From Thermodesulfovibrionales bacterium (GTDB taxonomy: Bacteria > Nitrospirota > Thermodesulfovibrionia > Thermodesulfovibrionales > Dissulfurispiraceae): 64,000 nt of DNA. The notes beneath the pieces were generated by a model. It searched no databases. It saw only the letters and a program-made list of their open reading frames with translations, and was not told the origin of the DNA. Positions 41,742 through 51,161 of the stretch are shown piece by piece. Made by a program: the position numbers and the translations under genes. Within the stretch, counting starts at the first letter, position 1, and every line of letters starts with the position of its first letter. The stretch spans positions 248,001 to 312,000 of the forward strand of contig JAGUWD010000007.1 in the NCBI GenBank assembly GCA_020062545.1, written 5' to 3'.

Positions 41742-42980
41742 ATGTCAGACTTTTATCAGACAGGCGTTGTTGCAACTTTTCACAGGCTTGGAAGAATTAA
41801 TCTCGAAAAAATAGAGGCAGAACTGTCGTGGTATGCCAATGAAAGGCCGATTGCCCTTGTATTACCTTCCCTTTACAGCGAACTCGAAGGAGAGGCACTG
41901 AAGGGAATCGTAAGGGAGTTGAAGGAAGTTAAATATATCAGCGAAATAGTCGTCACTCTTGGACCTGCAACAGAAGAAGAATTCAGGAATGCAAAGGAAT
42001 TTTTCTCGACACTTCCACAGAAGGTAAGTATTATCTGGAATACGGGACCACGGATAAGCGAGATATATAAAACTATCGAGAGAGCAGACCTGCCAACCGG
42101 AGAGCATGGAAAGGGAAGATCCGCATGGATGGCTTATGGTTATGTTCTTTCGCAGCAGAGATTTCAGACCATTGCGCTTCATGACTGCGACATCCTTACA
42201 TACAGCAGGGATATGCTCGCAAGGCTGTGTTATCCTGTTACGAGTCCGAGCCTCGATTATGATTTTTGCAAGGGTTTCTACAGCAGGGTAACAGACAGAC
42301 TACACGGGAGAATGACGAGACTCCTCGTAACTCCGCTTATGAGGTCTCTTCAGAAGATTTTGGGACATCTGCCAATACTCTTATTTTTTGACAGCTTCAG
42401 GTATCCCCTCGCAGGAGAGTTTTCCATGGACGTTGACCTTGCAAGGGTAAACAGAATACCCGGTGACTGGGGGCTTGAGGTCGGCGTGCTTGCAGAGGTT
42501 TACAGAAATACATCATTGAGAAGGGTCTGCCAGACCGATATTGCAGAAAACTATGAGCATAAACATCAGGAACTGTCTCCAGAAGATGCTACTAAAGGAC
42601 TCCATAAGATGTGTGTGGATATATGCAAGTCTTTGTTCAGGACACTGGCATCAGAGGGCATAGTTTTTTCTGATGGTTTTTTTAAGACGCTGGTAGCAAC
42701 CTATACAAAAACAGCACAGGATATGCTCAAGAGATACGAGGATGATGCTGCAATAAACGGCCTTATATTTGACAGACATGCTGAGAGCCTTGCAGTGGAG
42801 ACATTCACAAATGGGATCAAAAAGGCGGCGGAGATAATAACAGAAGACCCACTCGGTGTGCCTTTAATCTCAAGCTGGGACAGAGTAACATCGGCAATTC
42901 CTGATATTCTTGTGAAGATAAGGGAGGCGGTTGAAGAGGACAATAAAATAAAAACCACAAGAAAGAGGAGGCAGCAATGA
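41742..42980 (+). CDS. gpgS: glucosyl-3-phosphoglycerate synthase-like glycosyltransferase (GT81)
   Basis: A 412-residue glycosyltransferase. LHDCDILTYSRDM holds the DxD-like metal motif, and KGFYSRVTDRLHGRMTRLLVTPL followed by SFRYPLAGEFSMDVDLA is the GpgS/GT81 core. The family transfers glucose from NDP-glucose to 3-phosphoglycerate, giving glucosyl-3-phosphoglycerate, the precursor of glucosylglycerate. MGAGGTG-type ribosome site (GGAGGTG) precedes ATG. Its stop overlaps the next start (ATGA). Mannosyl rather than glucosyl specificity cannot be excluded. Confidence 0.9.
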   Translation: MSDFYQTGVVATFHRLGRINLEKIEAELSWYANERPIALVLPSLYSELEGEALKGIVRELKEVKYISEIVVTLGPATEEEFRNAKEFFSTLPQKVSIIWNTGPRISEIYKTIERADLPTGEHGKGRSAWMAYGYVLSQQRFQTIALHDCDILTYSRDMLARLCYPVTSPSLDYDFCKGFYSRVTDRLHGRMTRLLVTPLMRSLQKILGHLPILLFFDSFRYPLAGEFSMDVDLARVNRIPGDWGLEVGVLAEVYRNTSLRRVCQTDIAENYEHKHQELSPEDATKGLHKMCVDICKSLFRTLASEGIVFSDGFFKTLVATYTKTAQDMLKRYEDDAAINGLIFDRHAESLAVETFTNGIKKAAEIITEDPLGVPLISSWDRVTSAIPDILVKIREAVEEDNKIKTTRKRRQQ

Positions 42981-43429
42981 AGAAAAACAATTTTGTCCTG
43001 TTGGTTGTAATGTTCTCTCTATTGACCACCAGCCATGCAAATGCTTTATGTGTGAATGCGCAGAAGGCGAATCTGAGAAGCGGTCCTGGCACAAATTACA
43101 ACATGGTGTGGGAAATCTACAAATATATGCCGGTTGCAAAGGTTGGCGTCTCCTTATCCGGCGAATGGTATGCAGTGAGCGATCTGGACGGTGACGTGAA
43201 CTGGATATATAGAAAATTGCTAACTGACAGGTATAAATGTGCGGTTGTGGATATGGATGAAGTGAATGTAAGGACAGGCCCGGGAATGAACTATTCCAAA
43301 AGCCCTATAAGCCCTGCAAAAAAGTATTATTCCTTTAAGGTTTTAAAGAGAAAAGGGCAATGGGTAAAGGTGAAGGACGAGTGGGGCAATACAGGATGGA
43401 TTCACCGCAACTTTTTGTGGATCAGATGA
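42977..43429 (+). CDS. exported protein with two SH3 domains
   Basis: A 150-residue periplasmic protein: signal peptide (VLLVVMFSLLTTSHANA) and two bacterial SH3 domains, each opening with the ANLRSGPGTNYNMVWEI / VNVRTGPGMNYSKSPI signature. These bind cell wall peptides. Coupled to gpgS by a four-base overlap and followed 19 bases later by an M23 peptidase, suggesting a joint wall-remodelling role during osmotic change. Confidence 0.9.
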   Translation: MKKNNFVLLVVMFSLLTTSHANALCVNAQKANLRSGPGTNYNMVWEIYKYMPVAKVGVSLSGEWYAVSDLDGDVNWIYRKLLTDRYKCAVVDMDEVNVRTGPGMNYSKSPISPAKKYYSFKVLKRKGQWVKVKDEWGNTGWIHRNFLWIR

Positions 43430-43448
43430 AAGGAGGTCAAAGGGAATA

Positions 43449-44657
43449 ATGAAAAGGATACTTATAACAGCGGTCTTTCTGATAACGGCATTTCTCATGA
43501 TGCGAGGAGACTTCGACATCTTCAATAAACAGGAAAATGCCGGGAAATACGGGAAATACAGAGAAATAAGCGGTACGGTCAAAAAAGGAGAAACTCTCTT
43601 CAATATCTTTAAAAAATATAATTTAAATATAACAGAGCTTTTTAAAATTAAAGAGGCATCTGCAAATATTCACAGGTTGAGGGAAGTATACCCCGGACAG
43701 CCGTACAAAATAATAATAGATGATAACAACCGGATAAATTCTTTTATTTACTGGATAGATGATGATTCTGTTTTGAACATCGGCCGCACCGAATACGGTT
43801 TCTGTGCTGAAAAGAAGGCAGTGGAATATGAGAAAAGAACCCTGCATTTAGGAGGTGTAATAAAGGACAATCTAATGTCTTCTATAGGGAGCGGAATAGA
43901 AAACATGACCCTTGCACTCCAGCTTTCTGACATATTTGCGTGGGATATAGATTTTGCAACAGACCTGCGAAATGGCGATACATTCAAGATTCTTGTAGAG
44001 GGCATGTATCTTAACGGAGAGTTCAAAAAATTCGGCAATATTTTCTCGGCAGAGTTTGTAAATAACGGCGAGGCATACCGTGCCTATAGATTTGAACATG
44101 ACGGAAAGGTCGATTATTACGATAATGAAGGGAAGTCCCTGAGAAGGGCATTTTTAAAAGCGCCTTTGAGTTTCAGAAGGGTGAGTTCTGGTTTTTCCAT
44201 TAACCGTTTTCATCCGGTATTGAAGATTTACAGACCGCATCACGGGCTTGATTATGCCGCGCCTGTGGGAACTCCTGTTTCTGCCATTGGCGATGGAAAG
44301 GTCTTTTTTGCTGGGTATAAAGGTGGATATGGCAAACTTATAATAATAAAACACCCCAACGGGTACAAGACATATTACGGCCATTTATCGAGATTCGGCA
44401 GGGATATTAAAAGCGGAACAAGGGTTAAGCAGGGACAGGTTATAGGATATGTAGGTTCAACAGGACTTGCAACAGGGCCTCACCTGCATTACGAGGTGAG
44501 GGTTAATAACAGGCCTGTTAATCCTACAACCGTGAAATCGCTGAAGGGAAATTCGATTCCAAAAAAATTAATGGCTGAATTCAGGGGCTTTAAAAACCAG
44601 ATGGATGAAAGGTTTGCTTCCATAATACCGGCGGCTATGGTCATTGCTAAAAAATAG
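43449..44657 (+). CDS. M23-family peptidoglycan endopeptidase
   Basis: A 402-residue exported metallopeptidase. N-terminal signal anchor (ILITAVFLITAFLMM), a LysM/OapA-like segment (VKKGETLFNIFKKYNLNITEL, about 40-60) and a C-terminal lysostaphin-type domain (about 255-360) with zinc ligands in HHGLDYAAPVGTPV and GPHLHYEVRVN. Cuts peptide cross-links in murein, allowing cell-wall expansion or acting with a partner. The long C-terminal tail after the domain is family-typical. Confidence 0.93.
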   Translation: MKRILITAVFLITAFLMMRGDFDIFNKQENAGKYGKYREISGTVKKGETLFNIFKKYNLNITELFKIKEASANIHRLREVYPGQPYKIIIDDNNRINSFIYWIDDDSVLNIGRTEYGFCAEKKAVEYEKRTLHLGGVIKDNLMSSIGSGIENMTLALQLSDIFAWDIDFATDLRNGDTFKILVEGMYLNGEFKKFGNIFSAEFVNNGEAYRAYRFEHDGKVDYYDNEGKSLRRAFLKAPLSFRRVSSGFSINRFHPVLKIYRPHHGLDYAAPVGTPVSAIGDGKVFFAGYKGGYGKLIIIKHPNGYKTYYGHLSRFGRDIKSGTRVKQGQVIGYVGSTGLATGPHLHYEVRVNNRPVNPTTVKSLKGNSIPKKLMAEFRGFKNQMDERFASIIPAAMVIAKK

Positions 44658-44690
44658 TAGTAACTGCATAAAAAACAATATGGAGGATTG

Positions 44691-45734
44691 ATGGGTATTG
44701 GTTTAAAAGACATGATAATACCCGCTGCCACAGCAACGGTATCCGCATCGGCACTTTTTATCATCAGGAGTATTGCTTTCAGGCTGCTTCACAGGTGGGC
44801 CGAAAAAACAGAGACAAGGATCGACGATATAATCATCAGATCATTAAAAATTCCATCTGTTTATTGGTGCATTGCCATCGGGCTTTATATAGGTGTCGCT
44901 GTCTCCGATTTCCCCGAGAAATATGTATTTTATTTCAGCAGGGCAATCCATGTGATTGTGATATTGTCTATTACCATTGCAGCAGCAAATCTCTCAGGCA
45001 AAATATTTAAAAATTATATTCAGAAATCAGACCTGCCAATTCCAACTACAGGACTTGCATACGGTATATTAAAAGGGACGATCCTCGTTATAGGCTTTCT
45101 GATTATACTCAGCGTTCTGGGAATATCCATAACTCCTCTCATTACGGCCCTTGGTGTTGGAGGTCTTGCGGTTGCCCTTGCCTTGCAGGATACGCTGGCA
45201 AACCTTTTTTCAGGGATACATATACTTGTTGAGAAGTCAATTAGGGTAGGGGATTTTATAAAGCTTGAAACGGGACAGGAAGGTTATGTAGAGGACATCA
45301 CATGGAGGACAACGAGAATAAGGATGTTACCCAATAATATAGTTGTAATCCCTAACAGCAAGCTTGCACAGAGCATAGTAACAAACTACTACCTGCCTGA
45401 AAAGAGAATGTCCCTTCTTATTCCTATAGGAGTGAGTTATTCATCAGATCCCGAAAAGGTTGAACGGATACTTATGGAAGAGGCTAAAAAGGCAGTGGGC
45501 GAAATCCCCGGGCTGTTAGGAGAGCCAGAACCTTTTGTGAGATTCATACCGGGTTTTGGAGATAGTTCCCTCGATTTTACGCTTATATGTCAGGTGCAGG
45601 AGTTTGTTGACCAGTATCTTGTCCAGCATGAATTGAGAAAGAGGATATTCAGGAGATTTAAAGAAGATGGCATAGAGATACCGTTCCCGCACAGGACGGT
45701 TTATTTAAAGGAGGAGAAGGAATGGCAGAAATGA
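44691..45734 (+). CDS. mscS: MscS-family mechanosensitive channel
   Basis: A 347-residue channel that opens on hypo-osmotic stress. Three to five helices; the pore helix is GGLAVALALQDTLANLFSGIHILVEKSIRVGDFIKLE (about 150-187) with the Gly/Ala packing of TM3, followed by the beta domain (GYVEDITWRTTRIRMLPNNIVVIPNSKLA). GGAGG is five bases before ATG 44691. Overlaps the DUF5752 gene by 13 bases, hence tied to the osmolyte genes that follow. Confidence 0.95.
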   Translation: MGIGLKDMIIPAATATVSASALFIIRSIAFRLLHRWAEKTETRIDDIIIRSLKIPSVYWCIAIGLYIGVAVSDFPEKYVFYFSRAIHVIVILSITIAAANLSGKIFKNYIQKSDLPIPTTGLAYGILKGTILVIGFLIILSVLGISITPLITALGVGGLAVALALQDTLANLFSGIHILVEKSIRVGDFIKLETGQEGYVEDITWRTTRIRMLPNNIVVIPNSKLAQSIVTNYYLPEKRMSLLIPIGVSYSSDPEKVERILMEEAKKAVGEIPGLLGEPEPFVRFIPGFGDSSLDFTLICQVQEFVDQYLVQHELRKRIFRRFKEDGIEIPFPHRTVYLKEEKEWQK

Positions 45735-46387
45735 TTGATCCCTTTGAATTTAAGCAGTGCATAAGCCTCCTTAAATCTACTGGCAAGAAAGCTAAAAACC
45801 TGCGTGAGCTGAGGGATGCAATAGCTGTTGTAAGCGATGAGTCAATATTTCATCACACATACCAGTATTTTTTAAAAGGGCATGTGCTCGAATACACCAA
45901 TGACTTTGCCCACTGGGCAGGGGAGAGCCTTGAAGAAAGGGCGCTTTCAGAGCATCTTTCTAACATAGACCCATATGCCTTTAGGAATATAGATGAACTG
46001 AGGCATGAACTGCTCAATGTGATAGACAGCTATCTTGAAAATTTCCCCGAACCGAGGGAAGCAATGATAGGAGATGAGTTTTATTTCAATGAGACCATAA
46101 CCCTTACATTTCCTGTAGGTATAAAGGTTAAGAACCTGGCAGAATTTTTAATAGCAGTTAAGTATATAGATGCCGCTGCTATTTATTACCATTTTTATGA
46201 GGCGCGGGTCAGGCTCGGAGTGGATGACTTCTCAAAGTGGCTTGAAGACTCGTTAAATAAAAAGGAGCTATCTGAAAAAATAAGATCGATTGACCTCTTC
46301 ATGCACAGCATAGAAGGAATAAGGGAACACATAATAGAGGCGGTCGAAAGGGAGGTCAGAACAGAAATGGAGGTCATAGAGCGATGA
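45722..46387 (+). CDS. DUF5752-like protein, internally duplicated
   Basis: A 221-residue soluble acidic protein made of two similar halves: each has an LRELRDAI/LAEFLIAV helix, a H-T-Y/Y-H-F segment, DFAHWAGESL versus DFSKWLEDSL and a final I-D-x-x-x-x-x-x-I-x-E-L/H helix. I recall DUF5752 proteins next to TreT-type trehalose genes, as here, but the function is unknown. Overlaps both mscS (before) and treT (after), so expression is tightly coupled. A regulatory subunit is a reasonable guess. Confidence 0.75.
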   Translation: MAEMIDPFEFKQCISLLKSTGKKAKNLRELRDAIAVVSDESIFHHTYQYFLKGHVLEYTNDFAHWAGESLEERALSEHLSNIDPYAFRNIDELRHELLNVIDSYLENFPEPREAMIGDEFYFNETITLTFPVGIKVKNLAEFLIAVKYIDAAAIYYHFYEARVRLGVDDFSKWLEDSLNKKELSEKIRSIDLFMHSIEGIREHIIEAVEREVRTEMEVIER

Positions 46388-47595
46388 TTTCCCAATACTC
46401 AGGCATATCTCCTAAAGGCGATTTGATACTTCTTCATAAACTGGGTGAAAAACTTAATAACAGGTCGTTTCTCCATATTAATTCGACTCGTGCAGGAGGC
46501 GGCGTGGCAGAGATACTGCACAGGATGATCCCCATACTCAAAGACCTCGGCATTGATGCGAGATGGGAGGTCATAGAAGGGGACGAAAGGTTCTTTGACA
46601 TAACTAAAAAAATCCACAATTCACTTCAGGGAAACTTTGAACGTATTACAGAAGATATGTGGCAGCATCACTACGAAGTCAACAGGAGAAACGCCGAAAG
46701 GCTTGATTTAGATGCTGATGCAGTTTTGATACACGACCCTCAGCCTGCGCCGCTGATTGAGTTCAGGAAATCGGGCAGATGGATGTGGAGATGCCATATA
46801 GATATGTCCAATCCTGTAAAGGAGGTCAGCGATTACCTGATTCGTTATTGCAGCAGATATGATGCTGCCATTTTTTCTGTAGCAAAATTTACGAGGGCAA
46901 TGGGTATAGATGAGTTCATCATACCTCCGTCCATAGACCCTATCAGCGAGAAAAACAGGGAGCTCACGGATGAAGAGATAAAGGAAACGCTTAATAAATT
47001 CCAGATACCGACAGACAGACCAATAATACTTCAGGTCTCAAGGTTTGACAGATTTAAAGACCCCATCGGTGTGATAAAGGCATACAGATTGGTTAAAAAA
47101 TACAACGACTGTATCCTTATCCTTGCAGGTAGCCCTGCAACAGACGATCCTGAAGGAGAGATAGTGCTTAAGGAGGTTCAGGATTATGCATCCGACGATC
47201 CGGACATACACATTCTTCTTCTGCCGCCCTTCAGCGACAAGGACATCAATGCCCTTCAGAGGGCTGCAACGGTAGTATTGCAGAAATCCTTAAAAGAAGG
47301 ATTCGGCTTAACAGTATCAGAGGGCATGTGGAAGGGAAAGCCTGTAATAGGCGGAGCAACAGGCGGAATTCCTCTGCAGATAATACATGGTGTTACAGGT
47401 TTTCTTGTTCACTCTGTGGAAGGCGCTGCCTTCAGGATAAGACAGTTCCTTAACAATCCTGAAATGGCATCAAGAATGGGCGAGAAGGGCAGGGAATATG
47501 TGAGGAATAATTTTCTCATAACAAGGCAGATAAGGGATTATCTTTCAGTATGGTACGTTATAGAGAATAAAGGTAGAAGTGTCCTGGAGTTATAA
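46384..47595 (+). CDS. treT: trehalose synthase TreT (GT4 glycosyltransferase)
   Basis: A 403-residue GT-B enzyme joining NDP-glucose and glucose to trehalose. N-terminal LHINSTRAGGGVAEILHRMIPIL (about 30-52), HDPQPAPLIEF, RCHIDMSNP and the C-terminal donor site LQVSRFDRFKDPIGVI and KSLKEGFGLTVSEGMWKGKPVIG match the archaeal/bacterial TreT family. ADP-glucose from GlgC is a possible donor. Four-base overlap with the DUF5752 gene. Confidence 0.93.
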   Translation: MISQYSGISPKGDLILLHKLGEKLNNRSFLHINSTRAGGGVAEILHRMIPILKDLGIDARWEVIEGDERFFDITKKIHNSLQGNFERITEDMWQHHYEVNRRNAERLDLDADAVLIHDPQPAPLIEFRKSGRWMWRCHIDMSNPVKEVSDYLIRYCSRYDAAIFSVAKFTRAMGIDEFIIPPSIDPISEKNRELTDEEIKETLNKFQIPTDRPIILQVSRFDRFKDPIGVIKAYRLVKKYNDCILILAGSPATDDPEGEIVLKEVQDYASDDPDIHILLLPPFSDKDINALQRAATVVLQKSLKEGFGLTVSEGMWKGKPVIGGATGGIPLQIIHGVTGFLVHSVEGAAFRIRQFLNNPEMASRMGEKGREYVRNNFLITRQIRDYLSVWYVIENKGRSVLEL

Positions 47596-47601
47596 AAAGA
47601 T

Positions 47602-49827
47602 ATGTTGAAGGCGTTTATAGAAGAAAATTTATCGGATAAAAATCTGATAGTGGTCTCTAACAGAGAGCCTTATATCCATAAAAAGACCGGTTTAAGCATC
47701 AGGGTCGAAAAACCGGCAGGCGGTCTCACATCTGCGATGGACGACGTCCTGAAGGTCACTGGTGGGACATGGGTGGCATGGGGCAGCGGAGGCGGCGACA
47801 GAGATGTCGTTGACAGCAAAAACCTTGTGCTGGTTCCGCCGGAAAATCCTTCTTATATGCTTAAGAGGGTCTGGCTTTCGCAGTCCGAAGCTGAAAATTA
47901 TTATCACGGTTATTCGAATCAGGTGCTCTGGCCCCTTTGCCACATCACGCTCGACAGGGTTTATTTCAGGAAGAAGTTCTGGGAGGATTATAAAAAAGCA
48001 AACAGGGCATTCAGTGATGCTGTACTTGAAGAAGCAGATAACAATTCAGTTGTATGGGTTCACGATTACCATTTGTGTCTTGTGCCCGGAATGCTGAGAA
48101 ATGAAAGGCCTGAATTAACCATAGCGCATTTCTGGCACATCCCGTGGCCTGACTGGAGTGTATTCAGGATATGCCCTCAGGCAAAGGAGATTATCGTGGG
48201 ATTGCTTGGCAACGACCTTGTAGGTTTTCAGATACCCCTTTTTGTAAAGAATTTTATGGATTGCGTAAGTGAATGTCTTGATGCGGATATTGATTACAGC
48301 AGGGCAACTATTAATTTCAGAGGCCATATAACAAGACTGAAGGCATTTCCCATTAGCATAGATTTTGATAAGTTCAATTCAATGGCCTCATCTCAGAGGA
48401 CAATAAGGATGATGGAAAACATAAAAGAAAAACATGGAGTCACTCAGGGTTATATCGGAATCGGGGTTGACAGGCTTGAATATACAAAGGCGCTTATAAA
48501 GAGGCTCCAGGCCATAGATTTATTCTTTGATAGATATGAGAGATTCAGGAGAAGATTCACCTTTATCCAGATCGCTATCCCAACAAGGATGAGGGAGCCG
48601 TACATCAGTTATAAAAAGGCAGTTGAAGAACTGGTCTCGAAGATTAACGAGAAATATTCGGTTGGTAATTGGAAGCCCATTATTTACATAGATACAAAAG
48701 TTGAACATAAAGACCTCGTTTCATATTACAGAGCGGCTGATGTTGCTATAATAAGCTCTGTTTACGATGGCATGAATCTTGTTGCAAAGGAATATGTTGC
48801 TTCAAAGACCGACGAGAAAGGCGTGCTTATATTGAGCGAATTTGCAGGCGCCTCTGAGGAACTCGAGGGCTCTATTTTAGTGAACCCTTATGACATCGAA
48901 CAATTTTCTGAGTGCATAAAGACGGCTCTAAAAATGCCAGAAAAGGAGAAGGTTAGCAGAATGGTAGCACTGAGAAGGCATGTCAGCGAAAACAATATTC
49001 ATAAGTGGATACTCGATATACTTAACGAAATAACCGCCATAGCAGCCGTTAAGAGCGAGAAATGCTGTTATCTTTTCGACAATTTTGGAGAGATAAAGAA
49101 AAGAGTATTTAATAAGGATATTTTTCTGTCCCTCGATTATGACGGCACATTAACGCCTATTGTCGAGGCACCTGATAAAGCAGTTATTTCGGATGAGATG
49201 CGTTCTCTGATAATTAAATTAAAGGAGCACATTCCGGTTGCCGTCATAAGCGGACGGGCTCTTCAAAACGTAAAGGACAGAGTAGGAATCGAAGATATAA
49301 TCTACGCTGGCAATCACGGGGCAGAGATATGGGACGGCAAAAAGGCGATTATAAGTCAGGGGTCAGAGGAAAACAGGCGTTTATTAGAGGAGGTTTTAGA
49401 AAAACTTAAAAAAGAGACATCTTATATAAATGGAGTATTAATAGAAGATAAAGGGATTACCGCAAGCTTACACTTCAGGAACGTTAATGTTCGTCAGGTC
49501 GGTGACATATTCAGAATATTCGATAAGATTGCAAAGGAGTACGAGGATGATTTCAGATTTATTATAGGTAAAAAGGTTTTTGAGATAAGACCTGTCAATA
49601 TATGGAACAAAGGGGATGCGGTTTCGTGGATAATAGAGAATATGGGAGAGGGCAGGTTCCCTGTTTATATAGGCGATGACACTACAGATGAAGACGCATA
49701 CAGAATTTTAAAGGATAGAGGCCTGTCCATTTCCATAGGCGGCAGTGCCAGTGCGGATTATTATATTCAAAATCAGGGCGAGGTCAGGGACTTCCTTATG
49801 ATGTTATACGAAGGGCTGAATAAATGA
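47602..49827 (+). CDS. otsAB: bifunctional trehalose-6-phosphate synthase/phosphatase
   Basis: A 741-residue fusion. The GT20 domain (about 1-470) has VWVHDYHLCLVPGMLR, HFWHIPWPDWSVFRICP, GVDRLEYTKALIKRLQAI and SSVYDGMNLVAKEYVASK; the HAD phosphatase domain (about 505-741) has SLDYDGTLTPIVEAP, ISGRALQNVK, NHGAEIW and GDDTTDEDAYRIL. Makes trehalose from NDP-glucose and glucose 6-phosphate without releasing T6P. The HIPWP variant departs from the usual HIPFPSSE of OtsA and may reflect another donor or acceptor, such as the GgpS reaction. Confidence 0.93.
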   Translation: MLKAFIEENLSDKNLIVVSNREPYIHKKTGLSIRVEKPAGGLTSAMDDVLKVTGGTWVAWGSGGGDRDVVDSKNLVLVPPENPSYMLKRVWLSQSEAENYYHGYSNQVLWPLCHITLDRVYFRKKFWEDYKKANRAFSDAVLEEADNNSVVWVHDYHLCLVPGMLRNERPELTIAHFWHIPWPDWSVFRICPQAKEIIVGLLGNDLVGFQIPLFVKNFMDCVSECLDADIDYSRATINFRGHITRLKAFPISIDFDKFNSMASSQRTIRMMENIKEKHGVTQGYIGIGVDRLEYTKALIKRLQAIDLFFDRYERFRRRFTFIQIAIPTRMREPYISYKKAVEELVSKINEKYSVGNWKPIIYIDTKVEHKDLVSYYRAADVAIISSVYDGMNLVAKEYVASKTDEKGVLILSEFAGASEELEGSILVNPYDIEQFSECIKTALKMPEKEKVSRMVALRRHVSENNIHKWILDILNEITAIAAVKSEKCCYLFDNFGEIKKRVFNKDIFLSLDYDGTLTPIVEAPDKAVISDEMRSLIIKLKEHIPVAVISGRALQNVKDRVGIEDIIYAGNHGAEIWDGKKAIISQGSEENRRLLEEVLEKLKKETSYINGVLIEDKGITASLHFRNVNVRQVGDIFRIFDKIAKEYEDDFRFIIGKKVFEIRPVNIWNKGDAVSWIIENMGEGRFPVYIGDDTTDEDAYRILKDRGLSISIGGSASADYYIQNQGEVRDFLMMLYEGLNK

Positions 49828-49897
49828 GAAAAAAGGTTCTCGAAAGTATTTCTGCAGGCATATCCAGATTTAAAAGATTTAAGAGAAAATAAAACCT

Positions 49898-51160
49898 ATG
49901 AACAGTATTCTTGAAAGAAAAGAGGTAAGGGAAAAGCTGGAAGATATAAAGGAGGCTGACGTACTTGTCGGCATTCCGAGCTACAATAATGCCCGGACGA
50001 TAGGCCATGTGGTGAGGGCAGTGCAGGCAGGGTTTGCCAAGTATTTCCCCGATAGAAAATGTGTGCTCATAAATTCCGATGGAGGCTCAACAGACGGCAC
50101 GATGGATGCTGTTCAGAATGCTGCTATTGATTTTCAATCTATTCTCCTTCATCACAGGGTAAGGCCGGCTTTTAAAATAACAACTCCATATCACGGCATT
50201 CCCGGCAAGGGAAGCGCATTCAGGACAATATTTGAGATAGCGGATGCCCTTAATGTGAAGGCATGCGCAGTAGTGGATTCCGATCTGAGGAGTATTACAC
50301 CGGAATGGATAGAGCTTCTCATTAAGCCTGTGGTTGAAGGCAATCTTGATTATGTTGCACCCCTTTATCACAGGCATAAATACGATGGCACGATAACTAA
50401 TAGCATAGTTTATCCTTTGACGAGGGCATTATATGGCAAAAGGATAAGACAGCCTATTGGCGGTGACTTTGGTTTCTCGGGGAAACTGGCGAAATTTTAT
50501 TTAACAAAAGATGTCTGGGAGACTGATGTTGCAAGATACGGAATAGATATATGGATGACAACCACTGCAATTGCCAATAATTTCAAGGTATGCCAGTCAT
50601 TTCTTGGAGCAAAGATTCACGATCCAAAAGACCCGGGCGCAGATCTGAGCGCAATGCTCTATCAGGTGGTCGGAGCTACATTTGACCTAATGGAAACATA
50701 TTCAGATGTCTGGAAAAATATAAAAGGCTCGGAGCCGGTTCTCACCTGCGGCTTTCAATATGCTGTTGGGCTTGAGCCTGTAAACGTAAATCTGGACAGG
50801 ATGATTGAAAAATTCAGGCTTGGTGTAAAAGAACTCATGGATATATGGAAGGAATTCCTGCCGGAAGGGATTATAGATTTCTTTAATAAGGCAGAGGGGT
50901 TGCCAAAAGAGGAATTCCATATCCCTGATGAGATATGGGTAGAGATTATTTACAGTTTTGCTCTTGCGGCCCATAATAAGCTGATTAACAAAGAGCATCT
51001 GCTGAAGTCGCTAACCCCGCTTTATATAGGAAGAACCGCGTCTTTTGTGCTTGAGACATGGGAGAGTGATGCAGAAGAAGTGGAGGAAAAGATAGAAAAT
51101 CTATGCATCGCCTTTGAGAAGAAAAAAAGTTTGCTCATTGACAAATGGCAGGAGGTGTGA
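49898..51160 (+). CDS. mannosyl/glucosylglycerate synthase-like glycosyltransferase
   Basis: A 420-residue GT-A enzyme. VGIPSYNNARTIGHVVRA, SDGGSTDGTMDAV, PGKGSAFRTIFEIA and VVDSDLRSITPEWI (metal site) form the catalytic core; QPIGGDFGFSGKLAKFYL and RYGIDIWMTTTAIAN match the layout of the Rhodothermus mannosylglycerate synthase (GT78) and the related glucosylglycerate synthase. These act in one step on D-glycerate. A helical C-terminal domain follows. Beside GpgS this gives the cell a possible second route to the same osmolyte. Confidence 0.8.
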   Translation: MNSILERKEVREKLEDIKEADVLVGIPSYNNARTIGHVVRAVQAGFAKYFPDRKCVLINSDGGSTDGTMDAVQNAAIDFQSILLHHRVRPAFKITTPYHGIPGKGSAFRTIFEIADALNVKACAVVDSDLRSITPEWIELLIKPVVEGNLDYVAPLYHRHKYDGTITNSIVYPLTRALYGKRIRQPIGGDFGFSGKLAKFYLTKDVWETDVARYGIDIWMTTTAIANNFKVCQSFLGAKIHDPKDPGADLSAMLYQVVGATFDLMETYSDVWKNIKGSEPVLTCGFQYAVGLEPVNVNLDRMIEKFRLGVKELMDIWKEFLPEGIIDFFNKAEGLPKEEFHIPDEIWVEIIYSFALAAHNKLINKEHLLKSLTPLYIGRTASFVLETWESDAEEVEEKIENLCIAFEKKKSLLIDKWQEV

Positions 51161-51161
51161 A

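Noticed and set aside
49824-49892. 22-codon basic open frame overlapping the otsAB stop (ATGA)
   Set aside because: Too short to support; no motif or ribosome site of its own.
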